Shown in pieces: positions 21,100 through 33,558 of a DNA stretch of 64,000 bases. The DNA comes from Hysterangium stoloniferum (Eukaryota; Basidiomycota; Agaricomycetes; Hysterangiales; Hysterangiaceae), in NCBI GenBank assembly GCA_015178975.1, contig WHVD01000002.1:806001-870000 (forward strand), in the 5' to 3' direction. The notes beneath the pieces were generated by a model that was given only the letters and a program-made list of their open reading frames with translations, made no database searches and was not told where the DNA came from. The translations under genes were made by a program, and so were the position numbers. Position 1 is the first letter of the stretch. Every line of letters starts with the position of its first letter.

Positions 21100-22480
21100 T
21101 GGCGAGGATGAGGCCGGGGTTCCTGAGGAGATAGCACCTCCACAAGAAGCATAAGGAAGTTGGGCAGAAATATAAACTGAAAAGTAATAATAAAGTTTTA
21201 ATAGTTTTTTTTTTGTTTGTGTGTCTGATAAAATGAAACAGGGATTTCCAATTGTCCTGTTGATAGTTGCAATATACACAGAGGTATTGTTCCAATGTCT
21301 GATTGATGCGTTTGGTTTGTCCGTCGCCTTCTGGGTGATGTCTGGACATGAAATGTAACTTCATGTCCAAGGATTTCCCGAGGGATCTAAAGAAGTGAGA
21401 TACGAACTCTGATCCTCGATCAGAAGTTATGTGGGATGGAACTCTGTGCTTGGAAAATACATTGATAATAAAAAGTTCCACTGACTGCATGGACATGATG
21501 GTATCATGCATGGGAATGAATATACCTTGTTTTGAGAATCTGTCAACAATGACTAGAATGGCAGAACAGCCTTCAGAGTCCAGTAGGTGTTCAATGAAAT
21601 ACATAGAGATTGAATACCACAGATGTTCTGGTACTGTATGATGTGTGGCACTGTGATTTAGAGTGTGGACAAGTAATGCAAGATTTACAATAGTGCTTAA
21701 TGAATCCTCGGAGTGTGGGCCAAGTATATTCTCTTCTTATAATTGATAGAGTCTTGTTGAACCTGAAATGTCCTGAGAGTGGATGGTCATATTTGTACTG
21801 GAGAATCCTGAGGCAAAGGCCGTCGGAGTCTGGTACATAGATACAATCGTCAAGTCTAATGAAACCATGCTGATCAAGAGACCACCGGGGTTGACTGGGG
21901 TCCACGGGATTGTCAAAGTGTGCTTTAGTTATCAGGTCTAGCAGAATTGCTGATAGAATATCTTGATGTAACTTTTCAATATCCATAATGATAATTCCAC
22001 AGACAATGGGATGGATGAGGAAAGTTGCACGGACTGATGTGGTAAGTTGCTGATTCGTGAAAATAGGTTTCAAGTTGTGCAGGTTTACCATGGCATAGTT
22101 GTTTCTCCCCTCTTTAGGATAGACATCCCATCATCTAGTTAAAGTGTTGGGTTTGCCACCAAGATGGCCAGGTCAAAAGCAGATAATCATGTTAAAGGCT
22201 GACAGATATTCAGACCAGCGGGCCTGCTGGTGGGTCAAAAGTTTCATAGTAGAAAAGTATTCCAGGTTATTGTGATCTGTTATAACATCAATTGGAATTC
22301 CCAAGCCCTCCAAATAGTGTCGCCACGTTTTGAAAGCTGAAAAATTGCTAGGAGTTCCTTATCATGAATGTCGTAATTGAGCTCTGCTCCGGTGAAAGTC
22401 CGGGACAGAAAAGCCCCAGGGTGGACCTCTCCGTCAGAGTCCTGGATAGACAGACAGAATGGCTCCAAGTGCATATGGTC
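21100..22480 (-). pseudogene. Ty3/gypsy pol fragment: RNase H and integrase
   Basis: In minus-strand order: an RNase H tail ([20 protein letters not shown], 22474-22280); the integrase HHCC zinc domain (H..H..CKSCITC, around 21700); and the integrase core (VIVDRFSKQGIF, TSDRGSEFVS and HPEGDGQTKRINQTLEQYL, 21604-21220). Several frameshifts separate the pieces. The reverse transcriptase and the C-terminus are missing. CpG is depleted. Confidence 0.85.
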
Positions 22481-22639
22481 TTTCTGTTGTAGTAGTTTGA
22501 AGCTATAGCAAATATACTAATAACAGATCAGTATTAGTTAGGGATGATTATTTCTAGAATATCCACTAATCTCAGTCTCGTATAAAGTAAATGAGAACTG
22601 AGGAAAAACTTTTCAACTCAGACTAATAGAATATAATGC

Positions 22640-22770
22640 TTTTTTGACATCGCATAAATGTGACAGTTGTGGACGTGGACCCAAAACTGTCATGTGACAC
22701 AGACACATTGTGATATAATCCAACACCTGTATTCCTCCACTATTTGCTATTATTGGAACAATAATGACTT
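22640..22770 (-). repeat. repeat homologous to 13730-13965, without the insertion
   Basis: The reverse complement of this stretch runs uninterrupted through the site that holds the 140-bp poly(A) insert at 13801-13940. It supplies the empty site for that event. Confidence 0.75.
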
Positions 22771-22835
22771 CGATTCTGGGACTACCTCTTGAGTTTGAAA
22801 CCAGCGCTGGTACTCACACATCCAAGGTGATGCAC

Positions 22836-24120
22836 TTAAGGAAGCTTCGTTGTTGTTGTCATCACTACTTTTGAGTTCAAATAAAAGCTGTGATAGCTTT
22901 GTGGTTTTTGGGTATTTAGGCTGAATGCTTTATGTACCTTTCCCGAAACTATAAAAATGATTGAAAGTCGAAAAACACAGATTCTCACTATTTTTTCAAC
23001 ATGCTCAAGTGCCCGATTTTTTAATTTGGCACCCCAGTACTTCTTGAAATGCTGCACTTTTGGTGAGGGATTAAGCACTGTGAATATCAGGGACTATGAA
23101 GTGGGACAGATCAGTATAATGTATATGACATACCCATGGCAATGAGATAGGCATTGGATTCCTCAGTTTTGTTATAGTATTCAGCAATTTTTGCAATTCT
23201 GGCTCCTAGGGGTGAAATGAACAATGGGCTACACTTAGAATGACACTTTGACCATGCAGCATGCAATCCCTCAAGTGCCAGAATTGCCAAATAAAGCGTA
23301 GGATAATTTTCCGATGAGAAGGCTTGTTGTGCAGCATCTGCATACTGATAAAACCAATTCAATGGGTAATTAGATGGCGTGAAATTGAATAAAATACTTA
23401 CACTTATTAATTCTCGAAATTCCTGGATCTCATCCCATTCTGCCATATCCAATGCAATTGAATGAAGTTTTGCATGCCTCATGGTGTCGTTCTCTTTGGC
23501 TGTTATGTCAAATATAAAGTGGTCCACATGCTGTAAACCAATATAAAATATCAGAATAACCAAGTATCATCTCTGTTTTAACAGTTACATCCTGTAAAAG
23601 ATATGCCTGGTTCACCATAACAAAAGTAGATGACCAACGAACTGGCATATCTAATAACAGTGTTTGTGGGCGATCAGAGCCTTTGTCCTTTTGTAGTTTG
23701 AGAAATAGTTCTTTTCTTTTGCTTGAGATTCGAACCTGAAGTATATAGATAGTATCAGTGTGAACTGAATGGATCTTTTATCACATACCTTCACAACTAT
23801 GGCATGAACCATCCCCAATACATCCTTCTTGTCACCTGTGCCTTGAGTCAGAAGGTGTGCTTCTGGGCCATGTCGGTTGTAGTGTTTAGCACCCAAATAT
23901 GTTGAGATAATTGCTTGAGTGGCCAAATTAATGACATGCACAAGACAACTGTAATTTGAATGTTATTTAATGTTAGTATTGTATAAAACAGACATAATGA
24001 AAAACTCACCAAATCCGATGTTCTTTCCGATCATATTTTTCACCTGTTGCTCCTTCAAAAAGGACCATGAACTCTCATCATTGTGCCATTGTTTGCTGCA
24101 TTGTCAGATGTGATCCAACC
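22836..24120 (-). pseudogene. hAT transposase relic
   Basis: Minus-strand pieces in order: GWITSDNAANNGTMM (about 24110), HVINLATQAIIST (23941 onward), MVNQAYLLQD (about 23610), EWDEIQEFRELI, then IAEYYNKTEESNAYLIAMG (23160-23110) and VQHFKKYWGAKL (23078-22836). These are the RNase-H-like core regions of fungal hAT transposases. Frameshifts and two probable introns (one near 23741-23790) separate them. The C-terminal dimerisation region is not found. Confidence 0.8.
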
Positions 24121-24699
24121 AGTCTATTAAACTATATTAAATAATGGCTTGTAATGTTGTAATTGTTATACATATGTACTTACTTTTTTGATAATATCAA
24201 CCTGGCTGATAAGTTTGAATAGTGCTACTTACCACATACACCACCATTCCCAATCACTCCCTTTGTTTGACTACTCAAGCATTCCTTGTGCTGCCACTCA
24301 ATTACCCTTGACAATTGTTCTCCCATCAACCTTTATTCTCCTTTTCCTGCCACATCTTCCTTGCCTTCAGACACCTTTTGTTACCACAATCCTATTGTTC
24401 CAAGCAGATATATAAGTATACATTCTACAGTGATAAGAGGGGAATCTTTTCGACCATAAAATACTTTCCCACTATTCCCTAGGGAGCCTCACATTCATCT
24501 TGTATCATACTGCTATTAAAATAAAGAAAATTTAGTCCTGTCTGTGTTGACCAAATGAGGCTGATAACAACAGCCTTTCAAGTTCAATGCCAATGAAATC
24601 TGTATTAATACCATTATCTGGGAGCAATGACTGTAATGTGTTCAAAATGAAATGCACTACATTGGATGACAGAACATCTTCACCATTCCTCTAATAACA
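24121..24699. other. CpG-poor DNA without recognisable content
   Basis: It lies between the hAT relic and the Helitron relic. An open plus frame at 24188-24415 has no recognisable motif. A terminus of either element may lie here, but none could be fixed. Confidence 0.35.
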
Positions 24700-25890
24700 A
24701 TCCTTTTTTGGAGGTTGTTGTCTATCTGGAAAGATCAGATTACTTATACTTGAAGATGTCCTTCAACCATTACATCATTTACTAGAGAATCCTGAAGATG
24801 TAGATTCTAAAGAGTTTTATAAAAAAATATCCAGGCATATAATTCTGTTTTAGTATTTACTTCCCTGGGTGTTTGATGGGGAACATGGTCCTTATGTCTT
24901 TAAGCTCCATGGGGAACTTAGACATAATCATGTTGCTCTGATCCCTAATGAGGGTCAACCCCTTCCTATGCTTACCTCTACTTTTATGAAGCAGATGTTG
25001 CATTAGAGAATAGGTATGCACCCAACCAGGACAAAAGAATCAATGCTTTCTGGATTACAGGATATGATGTTAAAATTTAATCCTTTTGTTCACATCTATA
25101 AACAGGCCATGACACATCTGAGAGACCACCCAATCACTCCTTTGCTACAGGGCAGGCTGACATATAAGGCACATACAGATCCAAGACTATACAACATTAC
25201 AACAGGGGATGAGTTGGCAGCCATCCTTCCGGGGGATGGCACTTGTACTGACAGAAGGGACATTGTGCTTAATTATCAGGGTGGAGAATTTAAAATAATA
25301 TTTGAAACTAATCCTTTATATGCCCCACTACATTATGTGCTATTCTTTTCAAGAGGAGAGTGAGGCTGGAGCTGGGATATTCCCTATGCAAATGAACCAC
25401 TCCCTGCTGAGATTGCTCCAGACACAGAAGTCTTTGAACCAGCTCCTGGGAAGATAGTATCTGAATTTCCAGAGGTGGTTATTCCTCCTCCCACCTGAGA
25501 AAATAAATATACCAGTTGATGATGCTATGCCACCTCCTGAGCCAGCTATGGAGCAGGATGAGGTGCAAGGAATTACTGAAGAACTTGAACTGAACAAGCT
25601 GAACAAGTGACAGAGGATAAGCAGAAGAAGAAAAGCAGACAAAGGTCTCCCAGATACAATATTATGCTTTTTGACTCTTTCAAATAATTGGTGAAGCAAC
25701 AACAATTCTGAGGGGTAGAAAGCTGCTTCAGCAATATATTGTAGATGGGCAGCAGCAGAGCAAAGGATAAGACTCAATCAAAGCACTTTACAGGCTGAAA
25801 TGTACTATCAGATAGTTGATGCCATCACAGTACAGGCTATGTAATAACCAGCAACCTGAGCCAAATGAAATTGGAAGTAGATTTATACTG
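24700..25890 (+). pseudogene. Helitron Rep, N-terminal helitron-like region
   Basis: Recognisable pieces are FKLHGELRHNHV-like residues (about 24900), the stretch TKESMLSGLQDMMLKFNPF, LYNITTGDELAAILPGDGT and YAPLHYVLFFSRGE (25016-25363). After shifts come LLQQYIVDGQAAAEQ and GSRFILPA (25690-25890). These correspond to the conserved Helitron N-terminal domain. The reading stops where the LTR at 25898 begins. Confidence 0.8.
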
Positions 25891-25897
25891 CCAGCAA

Positions 25898-26089
25898 TGT
25901 AAGCCTGGTGGCTTATGACATACATACTGAATACATTATCACAGATGCATGTAGTATCATTTTTAGTAAATCATTTTTACTTACTGTTATCATTGTGTAT
26001 CATACTCACCATTCTTGAGGAATACAGTTTCATCCTATCAACATTTGGACCGATGCCAATGTAAGGCTGCATTAGACAGCAGCATTTCA
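25898..26089 (+). mobile_element. 192-bp LTR, same family as 39631-39814
   Basis: Starts TGTAAGCCTGGTGGCTTA and ends CAGCATTTCA, and aligns along its length with the reverse complement of the solo LTR 39631-39814. Both have short hairpins at each end (GTAAGCC..GGCTTAC). This copy is CpG-poor. Two later stretches start TGTAAGCCTGG or TGTAAGTCTGG after purine runs (27027 and 27147) and could be remains of its partner LTR. Confidence 0.7.
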
Positions 26090-27336
26090 CTTTTTTTTGA
26101 TATTGACTTTCCTTTTCCAACAATGCAAACACGTCACCTTCAACTCATTTGCATCCACTCATTTTTTATCCGACATCCTCATTCGACTCTCCCAATCAGG
26201 AATCATCATACTGCTCTCACCCTTGCTCAACATAAAATTCAAGTCATCACATCTGCAAACATTATCTTCAACATCGCCCACTGTTGAAACTTGTCCAAGA
26301 ATCATAGCTCCAACTCTGTGTTGCACTTCCACCTTCACTGTCATTGTCTCATTGCCATTTTTACATTGCCTTGCAATCATAACTTCAATTTCATGCCACA
26401 CTTGCAGTTGCACTTGCAGTTACACCTGCAGTCACACCTGCACCTGCACTTGCACTTGCACCTGCACTTGCACCTGCACTTGCACTTGCACCCACACTCA
26501 TTTTCAGTATTGCACTCATCACTGCTGGTCATACAACATTATTGTTGAACCAATTGAACCATCCCATGCTTGGCCCACACCTGTGCCTATTTTGTGATGT
26601 CCATCATGATTGTCACAGTTACCATCACTACTGCCACTGCCACTCAATGTTGACCACAACTTATAACCCCAGTACACAGGTTATTCCCATTGTCGAAAAT
26701 CACCCTATCCTACACATTGCTGCACCATTCATCTTTGTCTTATTCACAACACTGGGATATTGACTCATTACAGGACCCACTCATTCAGTTCCTTTGTCAA
26801 TCCAATCTCAGTGCCATTTGAGATTGACTCTAGCCTCTATCATTCTATTCCAGCACCACAATAGAAGCCACAGCAATTTCCCAGATCTCTATTATCTTCA
26901 TTTTCACCATTGAATTGATTTCATCTACCATAGTGTTTGTCAATCCACAACTCATCTGCTGTTAGGGATTGACATGTCTGCCAACTTGGTTGTTGGGAAT
27001 ATTGTCTATTTTGATCAGGGAGGGGTGTAAGCCTGGATCTGCCATGCACTCCAGACCATTTTTTTGGTTTCACAAATATGCTATTTCTCACTCTTTGTGA
27101 ACTGTGCCTGTATCCAGGTTTTCAGGTTCTGAATAGAGAGGAGTGTAAGTCTGGATGAATATCAACAGTCTTGTTTTAGGTTTTGCTTTACTTGTTCATT
27201 TTATATCTGTTTTCATGACCACACCCCCTCACATGCACTGCAGTATTCATTATCAGTGTCTCTCATCACCTGTTTCCCCCCATATTGTACATCGTTCATT
27301 GTGTTCCTTTTGCAATTTTCATTGTTTCACCTCATT
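26090..27336. other. internal DNA of the insertion in the Helitron Rep region
   Basis: No retroelement domain is recognisable. It includes a hexamer minisatellite (26401-26495) and long Cys/His/Thr-rich frames that follow from that repeat, so they are not treated as genes. Confidence 0.4.
26401..26495 (+). repeat. hexanucleotide minisatellite (CACTTG/CACCTG)
   Basis: About 15 tandem units of CACTTG, CACCTG, CAGTTA and similar. The encoded Thr-Cys or Leu-His repeats in the overlapping frames are by-products. Confidence 0.8.
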
Positions 27337-28203
27337 ATGAAGAAAAATATCCTTGGCAAAACAGTTGCCCATATCCATACCATTGAATTTCAGAAGTGTG
27401 GACTGCCTCATACATGTCATATGGTTTGAATATGGAGAAAAGCTTTGGACTCCTGCAGAAGTTGATTCTAAGATATCTGCAGAGTTTCCAGATCAAGACA
27501 AGCACCCATAGCTTTACAAGTTGGTATCTGAGCTCATGACTCATGTATGTGGTGAAAAATATATTGAAGATAACAAATGCACAAAGCATTTTCCCAAGCC
27601 CTTCATGAATCTACAAGTATTAATGAAGATGGCTATTCAAAGTACCACTGTAGAAATGATGGCAGAAAACATAAAGTCAGAAGTCATAAGTTGGACAATC
27701 AAAATGTTGTTCCTTACTGTGCTGCCCTTCTTCTCATTCTGGAATGTCATATTAATGTTGAGATGACTTTTAATAATTTCTCCAATAAATATATTCACCA
27801 GTATATATGAAAAGGACATGATTGTACAACAATGGAGTTTGGAAAGAACAAGGATGAAATTCAGCAATATATTGATGCCCACTATGTCAGTGCACATGAG
27901 GCCTTTTGGACACTTTTGGAAAACAAGATACATACTCAAATACCTGCTGTAATAGCCCTCCCTGTACATTTAGAGAATCAACAGTCAGTTATCTTTGATG
28001 GCATGGATGGTCCAGAAGAGGCCTTGGATGCTACCCATTGTTCCAAGACTAAGTTGATGGCATACTTTAAGACTAATGCTAAAAATGTAATAGGCCTTAA
28101 TGGTCAAGCAGCCAACTCAATTTACTATGTTGGGTTTCTGGAATTTTTCACATGGAATTCAAAAAAAAAAAAACAGAAAATGGAATACAAGGAAAAGGGG
28201 ATT
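27337..28203 (+). pseudogene. Helitron Rep catalytic region
   Basis: Segments in order are VAHIHTIEFQKCGLPHTCHM (the HUH-type histidine region, here with one extra residue between the histidines), CTKHFPKPF, VVPYCAALLLILECHINVE with the following KYIHQYI (the Rep tyrosine region) and DEIQQYIDAHYVSAHEAFW..IPAVIALPVHLENQQ (27832-28140). Frameshifts lie between them. The sequence is cut at 28203 by LTR beta. Confidence 0.85.
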
Positions 28204-29028
28204 TGTTAGGATACGTACAGGGCGGGTCTCTGGAGAAACCCGCAGAATATCCAGTAGGACTTGGCTTCAGCTTATAGGCTGTGCCCTCACTAGATCGTGT
28301 TGTCCAATTTCAGACAGGTGGATGGGAATTCCGGGGAGTCCGGGCAGGGGTTGTGGTCGAGAGGTCGTAGGTTGGAGGTTGTGGGTCGAGAGGTCGTGGG
28401 CGGTGAGAGAGATAGATGTGCCGGAGCCTGTGGGCTCTGACTAGTGTGAGCAGTATAATTCAAGTAGGGTTTTAGAGTGGAAAATGTATTAGATTACTGG
28501 GGGGAATCTAAGCCGATTTTCTGACTGGATTGTATGTACAACATCTGCCAGTTTAAATAGACCATGGAGTAAATGTCATACTGAATCCAGTAATAATGAA
28601 ATGAAATGAGCAAAACATAAAACAGGAATAGTAAACACCAAATTGGTGTTAGGAATGGAATGGAATGGAGCAGAATGGAATGGAGCAGAGCGGAGTCCGA
28701 ATAGTGACAAACCATAAACCATAACGGGAAATGGAGCGGGAGTGGAGTCTGAATGGTGACAGGTCATTTGACTAAAATGGGAACGGGGCTCGGTTAGAAG
28801 GATGACGGGTATTCTGAGTGGGGTCTGGTGACTGATGCGCAGGACGAGGTCAGACATAGACAGAGATGGAGTCTGGTGGGTTTTCCAGTGACTGAAACAC
28901 AATGTAACGAAGACGAGTATGACGTACAGAGTCCAGCAGGAATTCCGGTAAATTGATAATGGGTGTGTGTAGGGCATGGGTGTGTATAAGTTAGTGCCCA
29001 GAGTCCGGCGGGATTTCCGGTTGTAACA
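28204..29028 (-). mobile_element. solo LTR family beta with target duplication GGATT
   Basis: 825 bp with TG...CA ends (TGTTAGGATACG..GTTGTAACA on the plus strand), flanked by GGATT at 28199-28203 and 29029-29033. The Helitron coding relic continues on the far side. Orientation follows the LTR core motif, which reads on the minus strand. Confidence 0.9.
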
Positions 29029-29242
29029 GGATTTGCCATTGGACATATTTATTTTGCAGGACCCTCAAGTGGCCCAAGATTTTTCTTCTGTACTTTGCTC
29101 ACTGTTGTCAAAGGGGCAACTTCTTTTGAAGATCTCAGGACCTATGCCTTCATTTCAAGCAGCCTGCATGGTATGTTATCTACTTGAAGATGGGAAAGAA
29201 TGAAAGTTGTGTCTTCAAGAGGCAGAGGCTGTGCAGACTGGA
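29029..29242 (+). pseudogene. Helitron segment before the helicase
   Basis: Encodes, with one shift, LLTVVKGATSFEDLRTYAF and FQAACMVCYLLEDGK, which match the conserved block that links Rep to the Pif1-like helicase in Helitrons. It is cut by LTR alpha at 29243. Confidence 0.8.
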
Positions 29243-29917
29243 TGTTATGACCGTGTTGCAACCCACAGGTAACTGACAATACTACCAGCTTACAACACCA
29301 AGTTATTGTTCATGTCCTCATATCGGCAACCATCAGTATACTCAACACTGATGTATACTTTCACAGTGATCAACACCACTTACAACTCTGTCAAGTTATA
29401 CTCATACTATCTGGTTATACTTTGATATGTCCTTTTATCCTTTTGATGATCCATTTCACATATGCCCATATATATACCTGTAACTCATGGACTGTTTCCT
29501 TTTTTGTAGTTACTGCCCTCAGTTGATCGTGGCCTCTAACTTTATCGTAACTTTTCTGTTCTTAGTCAAGTTTATTTTGTCACCATTGGACACTTCTGCT
29601 TTTCCCTTAATTAGTATTTTGAGACACCAATAGCCCATATATAAACCCAGCTGTAATGTAGCTACAAAGCAATCAGAATATCGACTTAGATACACCTCTA
29701 GTCTCTGACAACTTCAATATCAACTTCAATATTTGTCACTTCAGTTTCTGACTGTTCACATACAGCTCAGTTTCCAATCACTGAGTATTACCCTATACAT
29801 TTGAAATTTAAGGACGATTGACAAGTACCTTTGTGAGGGTGCAGTACATAAGCTGAAGCCAAGTCCTTCTGTTTGGTCCCCATCAGTTCCCCAAACCTCC
29901 TGTTCCAGTTCTTAACA
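29243..29917 (+). mobile_element. solo LTR family alpha in the Helitron
   Basis: 675 bp, TGTTATGACCGTG..GTTCTTAACA, flanked by CTGGA (29238-29242) and CTGAA (29918-29922). It is homologous to 18717-19405 and 58792-59517. CpG is depleted compared with the last of these. Confidence 0.85.
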
Positions 29918-30363
29918 CTGAAGCTCAATTATGGAGAATGTTTTCTATTATTCTCAGCCAATGCCTTTCTTCTGATCCAGCTGCACTCTGGCATGGATTC
30001 AAAGCAGACATTTGTGATAACTTGAAATACATTCTTCAGATACATCTTCATCAGCCAGACCCATCTGATGAGACAGTCCATGACTTTGGCCTCTTTAAGC
30101 TTGATTAAATTCTTGTTAAAGTGGGAAACCACTCTCAGAGTACCCTCATATTCCTCAATATACATACAGAGTCAGGGGAAGAGAGAGTGGGAAATTGATT
30201 CATCAATGAACAGAGGGCTTATGACCAGACAACTGAGCAAATGAAAGTAGATATGATTATTGAAAAGTTGAATGAGGGCCAGAGAGTTGCATACAATGAA
30301 TGTATGAATGCTGTCATTGCAAGGCATGAAACTGGAGTAGATGGAAAACTTTTCTTTTTGACT
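29918..30363 (+). pseudogene. Helitron helicase start
   Basis: The end of this piece encodes MIIEKLNEGQRVAYNECMNA and GKLFFL, the stretch directly before Walker A of the Pif1-like helicase. The Walker A motif itself is missing because the copia fragment begins here. Confidence 0.8.
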
Positions 30364-31414
30364 GCATATTTCATTTCATCACATACACCCATTTGTTCTT
30401 AACAGTGGTCCAGCCTTCTGGTAGACTGAAGGCTTATTATCTGCTAGTGATGTGATTTCTTCATTCATAGCTTGCTTCCAAAGGTATGCTTCGGGTCTCT
30501 TCATGGCATAAGTGTAGGTGCTAGGATCTCCAGTTGGTGTAATACTCGCAGCAGCTATGAAGGCTTCTGGGGAATCATCCCAGGCATTGGCAGCCCAGGG
30601 TGTAACCCTTGTTGTATGTGTTCCCGATCAGGGTGTGCATTCATTGGATCATTTCCCCATATGCCCCGGTTCGGTCTGGTGGACCTACGAAGTGGTGGAA
30701 GTGGCTCTTCAGGCAGAGGTGTTGGAGGGGGTGCATTTGAGCCCAGCAATGTAGGTGTATGCACACTTGTATGCGGTGGTATGTGATCTTCATCATCACT
30801 CTCAGGTAATAAGAGGTCAAGTAGTTCAGTGTTGCTGTGTGGGGTCACAGATGATGGTTCGGTTTGGACAGGTTTGATTGTATGAGGGCGAAAAGGGAAG
30901 ATACTTTCTTCAAAGGTAACATCAGTTGAAGCTATGAATCTTCGTGCCATGGGGTTCCATAGTTGATATCCTTTTGTAGTTGGTTCATAGCCTGTGATTA
31001 TAAGTTTTTCTGATGTAGCAGCAAGTTTGGTTCTTGCCATTGTAATGTGCCTATATGCGAGGCAACCAAAGACTCTGAGGTAAGATAGGTCAGGCAGATG
31101 GTTAAAGAGCCGTTTATATGGGGAAATATACTCATTGACTTGTGAGGGTGCACGATTTCTTACATGGGTGGCCATGGATACAGCACCCTCCCAAAAAGTG
31201 TTTGGCAACCCGGTAGATTGTAACATGGCCCGGGCAGCTTCCGCTATTGTCCTATTTGCTCTCTCAGCTACGCCATTTTGCTGTGGTGTGTGGGGTGTGG
31301 TGAGTTCATGTTTTATTCCCTTTTCTTCCAAGAATTTGATGAAGTCTTTTGATAAAAACTCCCCCCCCTCGATCAGAACGTATGGCCCGTATGTCTGTTT
31401 GAGATATGCTTACC
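30364..31414 (-). pseudogene. Ty1/copia pol fragment: integrase C-terminal half and linker
   Basis: On the minus strand: GGEFLSKDFIKFL, the integrase segment TPHTPQQNGVAERANRTIAE with its catalytic Glu, LRVFGCLAYRHI, a Pro/Thr-rich linker, then, after shifts, MKRPEAYLWKQAMNEEI at the entry to the reverse transcriptase. A run of eight G near 31365 breaks the frame. Both ends are truncated, and no LTR of its own was found at the junctions with the Helitron. It replaces the Helitron helicase part after GKLFFL. Confidence 0.85.
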
Positions 31415-32095
31415 AAGGACATTTATTTTGGAGGTATTACAGTAGCATGGGGTAGTGACTTTCAACATTGCCTGTCATTCCTAAAGGTTCAATGAATATA
31501 TTATTGGTGCATGTATCTCATGGGCTCACCTTTGGAACAATGTCAAGATTCTTTTTTTGACTGAGAATATGTATGTAAATCCTATGATCAAGAGAGTGCT
31601 GTTTTTGTTCAGTGGCTTTTGGATATTGGACATGGAAAGGACACACTTCTTGATCATATGTTTAAAGTCCCTGAACACATGCTATGTGGACCAACAGTGG
31701 ATAATTTAGTCTCAACTATTTATCCAAACATACATGATCCTGAGGTTCTTACTGATGGAGTTTTTATTGGAGCAGGCATGGAGGCGATGATATAATGTCT
31801 GACATTATATCCTCCTGAGTACTTAAACTGAATCAACTTTGGAGGATTGTCACCAAGTAAATTGCATTTGAAACCTGGAGTCCATTGATGCTTCTTCATA
31901 ATTTGGATCCAGGACAAGGACTCTTTAATGGAACAAGACTGTGGTTAATACAAATGACTCACAGAGTACTTCAAGTAAAAATCATTGCAGGACCATCAGC
32001 AGGAGAGCTGGCATTCACCCCTCAAATAAAAATTATTCCAACTACAAAACAAGTGCCATTTGAACTGCATCATTGGAGGATATCTGAAAACTATT
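31415..32095 (+). pseudogene. Helitron helicase C-terminal part
   Basis: Pieces in order correspond to FGGITVAWGSDFQ (helicase motif II-III region), LTENMYVNP, QWLLDIGHGKD, LVSTIYPNIHDPEVL and, from 31885, LHNLDPGQGLFNGTRLWLI through PQIKIIPTTKQVPFELH. Several stops and shifts are present. Confidence 0.85.
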
Positions 32096-32422
32096 AAGTA
32101 TACCAAATTCTAATATACTCTAAAGGTCATTTAAACATCTGGGATGTGATTCAAACATAATTTGGCTTTTAAAACTTTTTGAAAGATTTAAACTCTCTCA
32201 TACATTACAAACTAAAGAATCTTTCTGGACACAAGTAGACAATAAAAAAAATTAGTAGTTTGAAACACTAATACTTTTAAAAAATAGATACCTTTAGATA
32301 GTTCATTCCATGCATATGTATATCATTGGCACCTCTAAATACATATGTATTACTTTGGAATGGATCTGTCAATCTGAACAGATTTCTACTTGATTCAACA
32401 TATCCAGAATATATAGGGGGTT

Positions 32423-33558
32423 TGTTACAACCGGAAATCCTGCTGGACTCCGGGCACTAACTTATACGCACCCACACCCTATACACACCTGTTATCAGTT
32501 TACTGGAATTCCCACCAGACTCCGTACGTCAGACTCGTCTATGTTCATCTTCGTTACGTTGTGTTTCAGTCACTGGAAAACCCACCGGACTCCATTCTGT
32601 CTATGTCTGACCTCATCCCACGCGTCAGTCACTGGACCCCGCTCAGTAAAGCCCATCACCTCTCTAACAGAGCCCTGTTCCCATTTTAGTCAAATGACCT
32701 GTCACAATTCGGACTCTGCTCCTGCTCTGTTTCCCATTATGGTTTATGATTTGTCACTATTCGGACTCCGCTCCATTCCGTCCCGTTCCTAACACCAATT
32801 TGGTGTTTACTATTCCTGTTTTATGTTTTTCTCATTCCATTTCATTATTACTGGATTCGGTATGACATTCACTCCACGGTCTATTTAAACTGGCAGATGT
32901 TGTACATACAATCCAGTCAGAAAATCGGCTTAGATTGTTGGAATATGAGGTATCATCTATTAGTATGACCTCATACCTTGTATTGTGACTGCTTAGGTTA
33001 TCGCCGGTTCATGGACTTCTGTGATAGTATTATTAGTTTAGTGACGGAGTTCCGAGTTCCTTGTGAGCACAGACCCATGCACTAACCATGTAATATAGTA
33101 TATAGTTAGCCCCAGTTGAGGAGTAGAAACCTCAACTGGAAGCCTAGTTATAGCATCGGTTTATTTCTACACCGCTCTATCTAAGTCGCATTCTCTGCCC
33201 TACATAGAGAGTCATTCAACTTGCTCCCCAGGCTTGCAGTTTATTCTAATATAGATTCCCCCCAGTAATCTAATACATTTTCCGCTCTAAACTCCTACTT
33301 GAATTACACCGCTCGCACTAGTCAGAGCCCACAGGCTCTGGCGCATCTATCTCTCTCACCAATCTCAACTCACGACCCATGACCTCCGACCTACGACCCC
33401 TCAACCCACGACCCCCACCCAGACTCCCCAGGATTCCCGTCTGCCCGTCTGAAATTGGATGACACGATCTAGCGAGGGCACAGCCTATAAGCTGAAGCCA
33501 AGTCCTACTGGATATCCCGCGGGTTTCTCTGGAGACCCGCCCTGTACATATCCTAACA
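32423..33558 (+). mobile_element. LTR family beta, interrupted by a copia solo LTR
   Basis: Begins TGTTACAACCGG and ends TATCCTAACA. Outside the insertion at 32936-33251 it aligns with the reverse complement of 28204-29028. A purine run (ATATAGGGGG) stands directly before it, so it may be a 3' LTR whose internal region is gone. No matching target duplication was found. Confidence 0.8.
32936..33251 (+). mobile_element. 316-bp copia-type solo LTR with target duplication TAGAT
   Basis: Starts TGTTGGAATATGAGG and ends TTCTAATA (CA changed to TA). It is flanked by TAGAT at 32931-32935 and 33252-33256. The uninterrupted sequence is seen in LTR beta at about 28500. A truncated relative lies inverted at 43415-43645. 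Confidence 0.85.

Larger units (their letters stand above)
24700..32100 (+). mobile_element. Helitron relic interrupted by four younger insertions
   Basis: Plus-strand Rep/helicase segments appear in the correct order at about 24700-25890, 27337-28203, 29029-29242, 29918-30363 and 31415-32095. They are separated by a copia-like insertion, LTR beta, LTR alpha and a copia pol fragment. Read together they cover most of a fungal Helitron protein except the helicase part after motif Ia. No 5' TC or 3' hairpin-CTRR end was identified. Every segment carries stops and frameshifts. Confidence 0.8.

Noticed and set aside
26097-26597. Long Cys/His/Thr-rich frames that look like a metal-binding protein
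   Set aside because: They are translations of the CACTTG/CACCTG minisatellite and are open in two frames at once.
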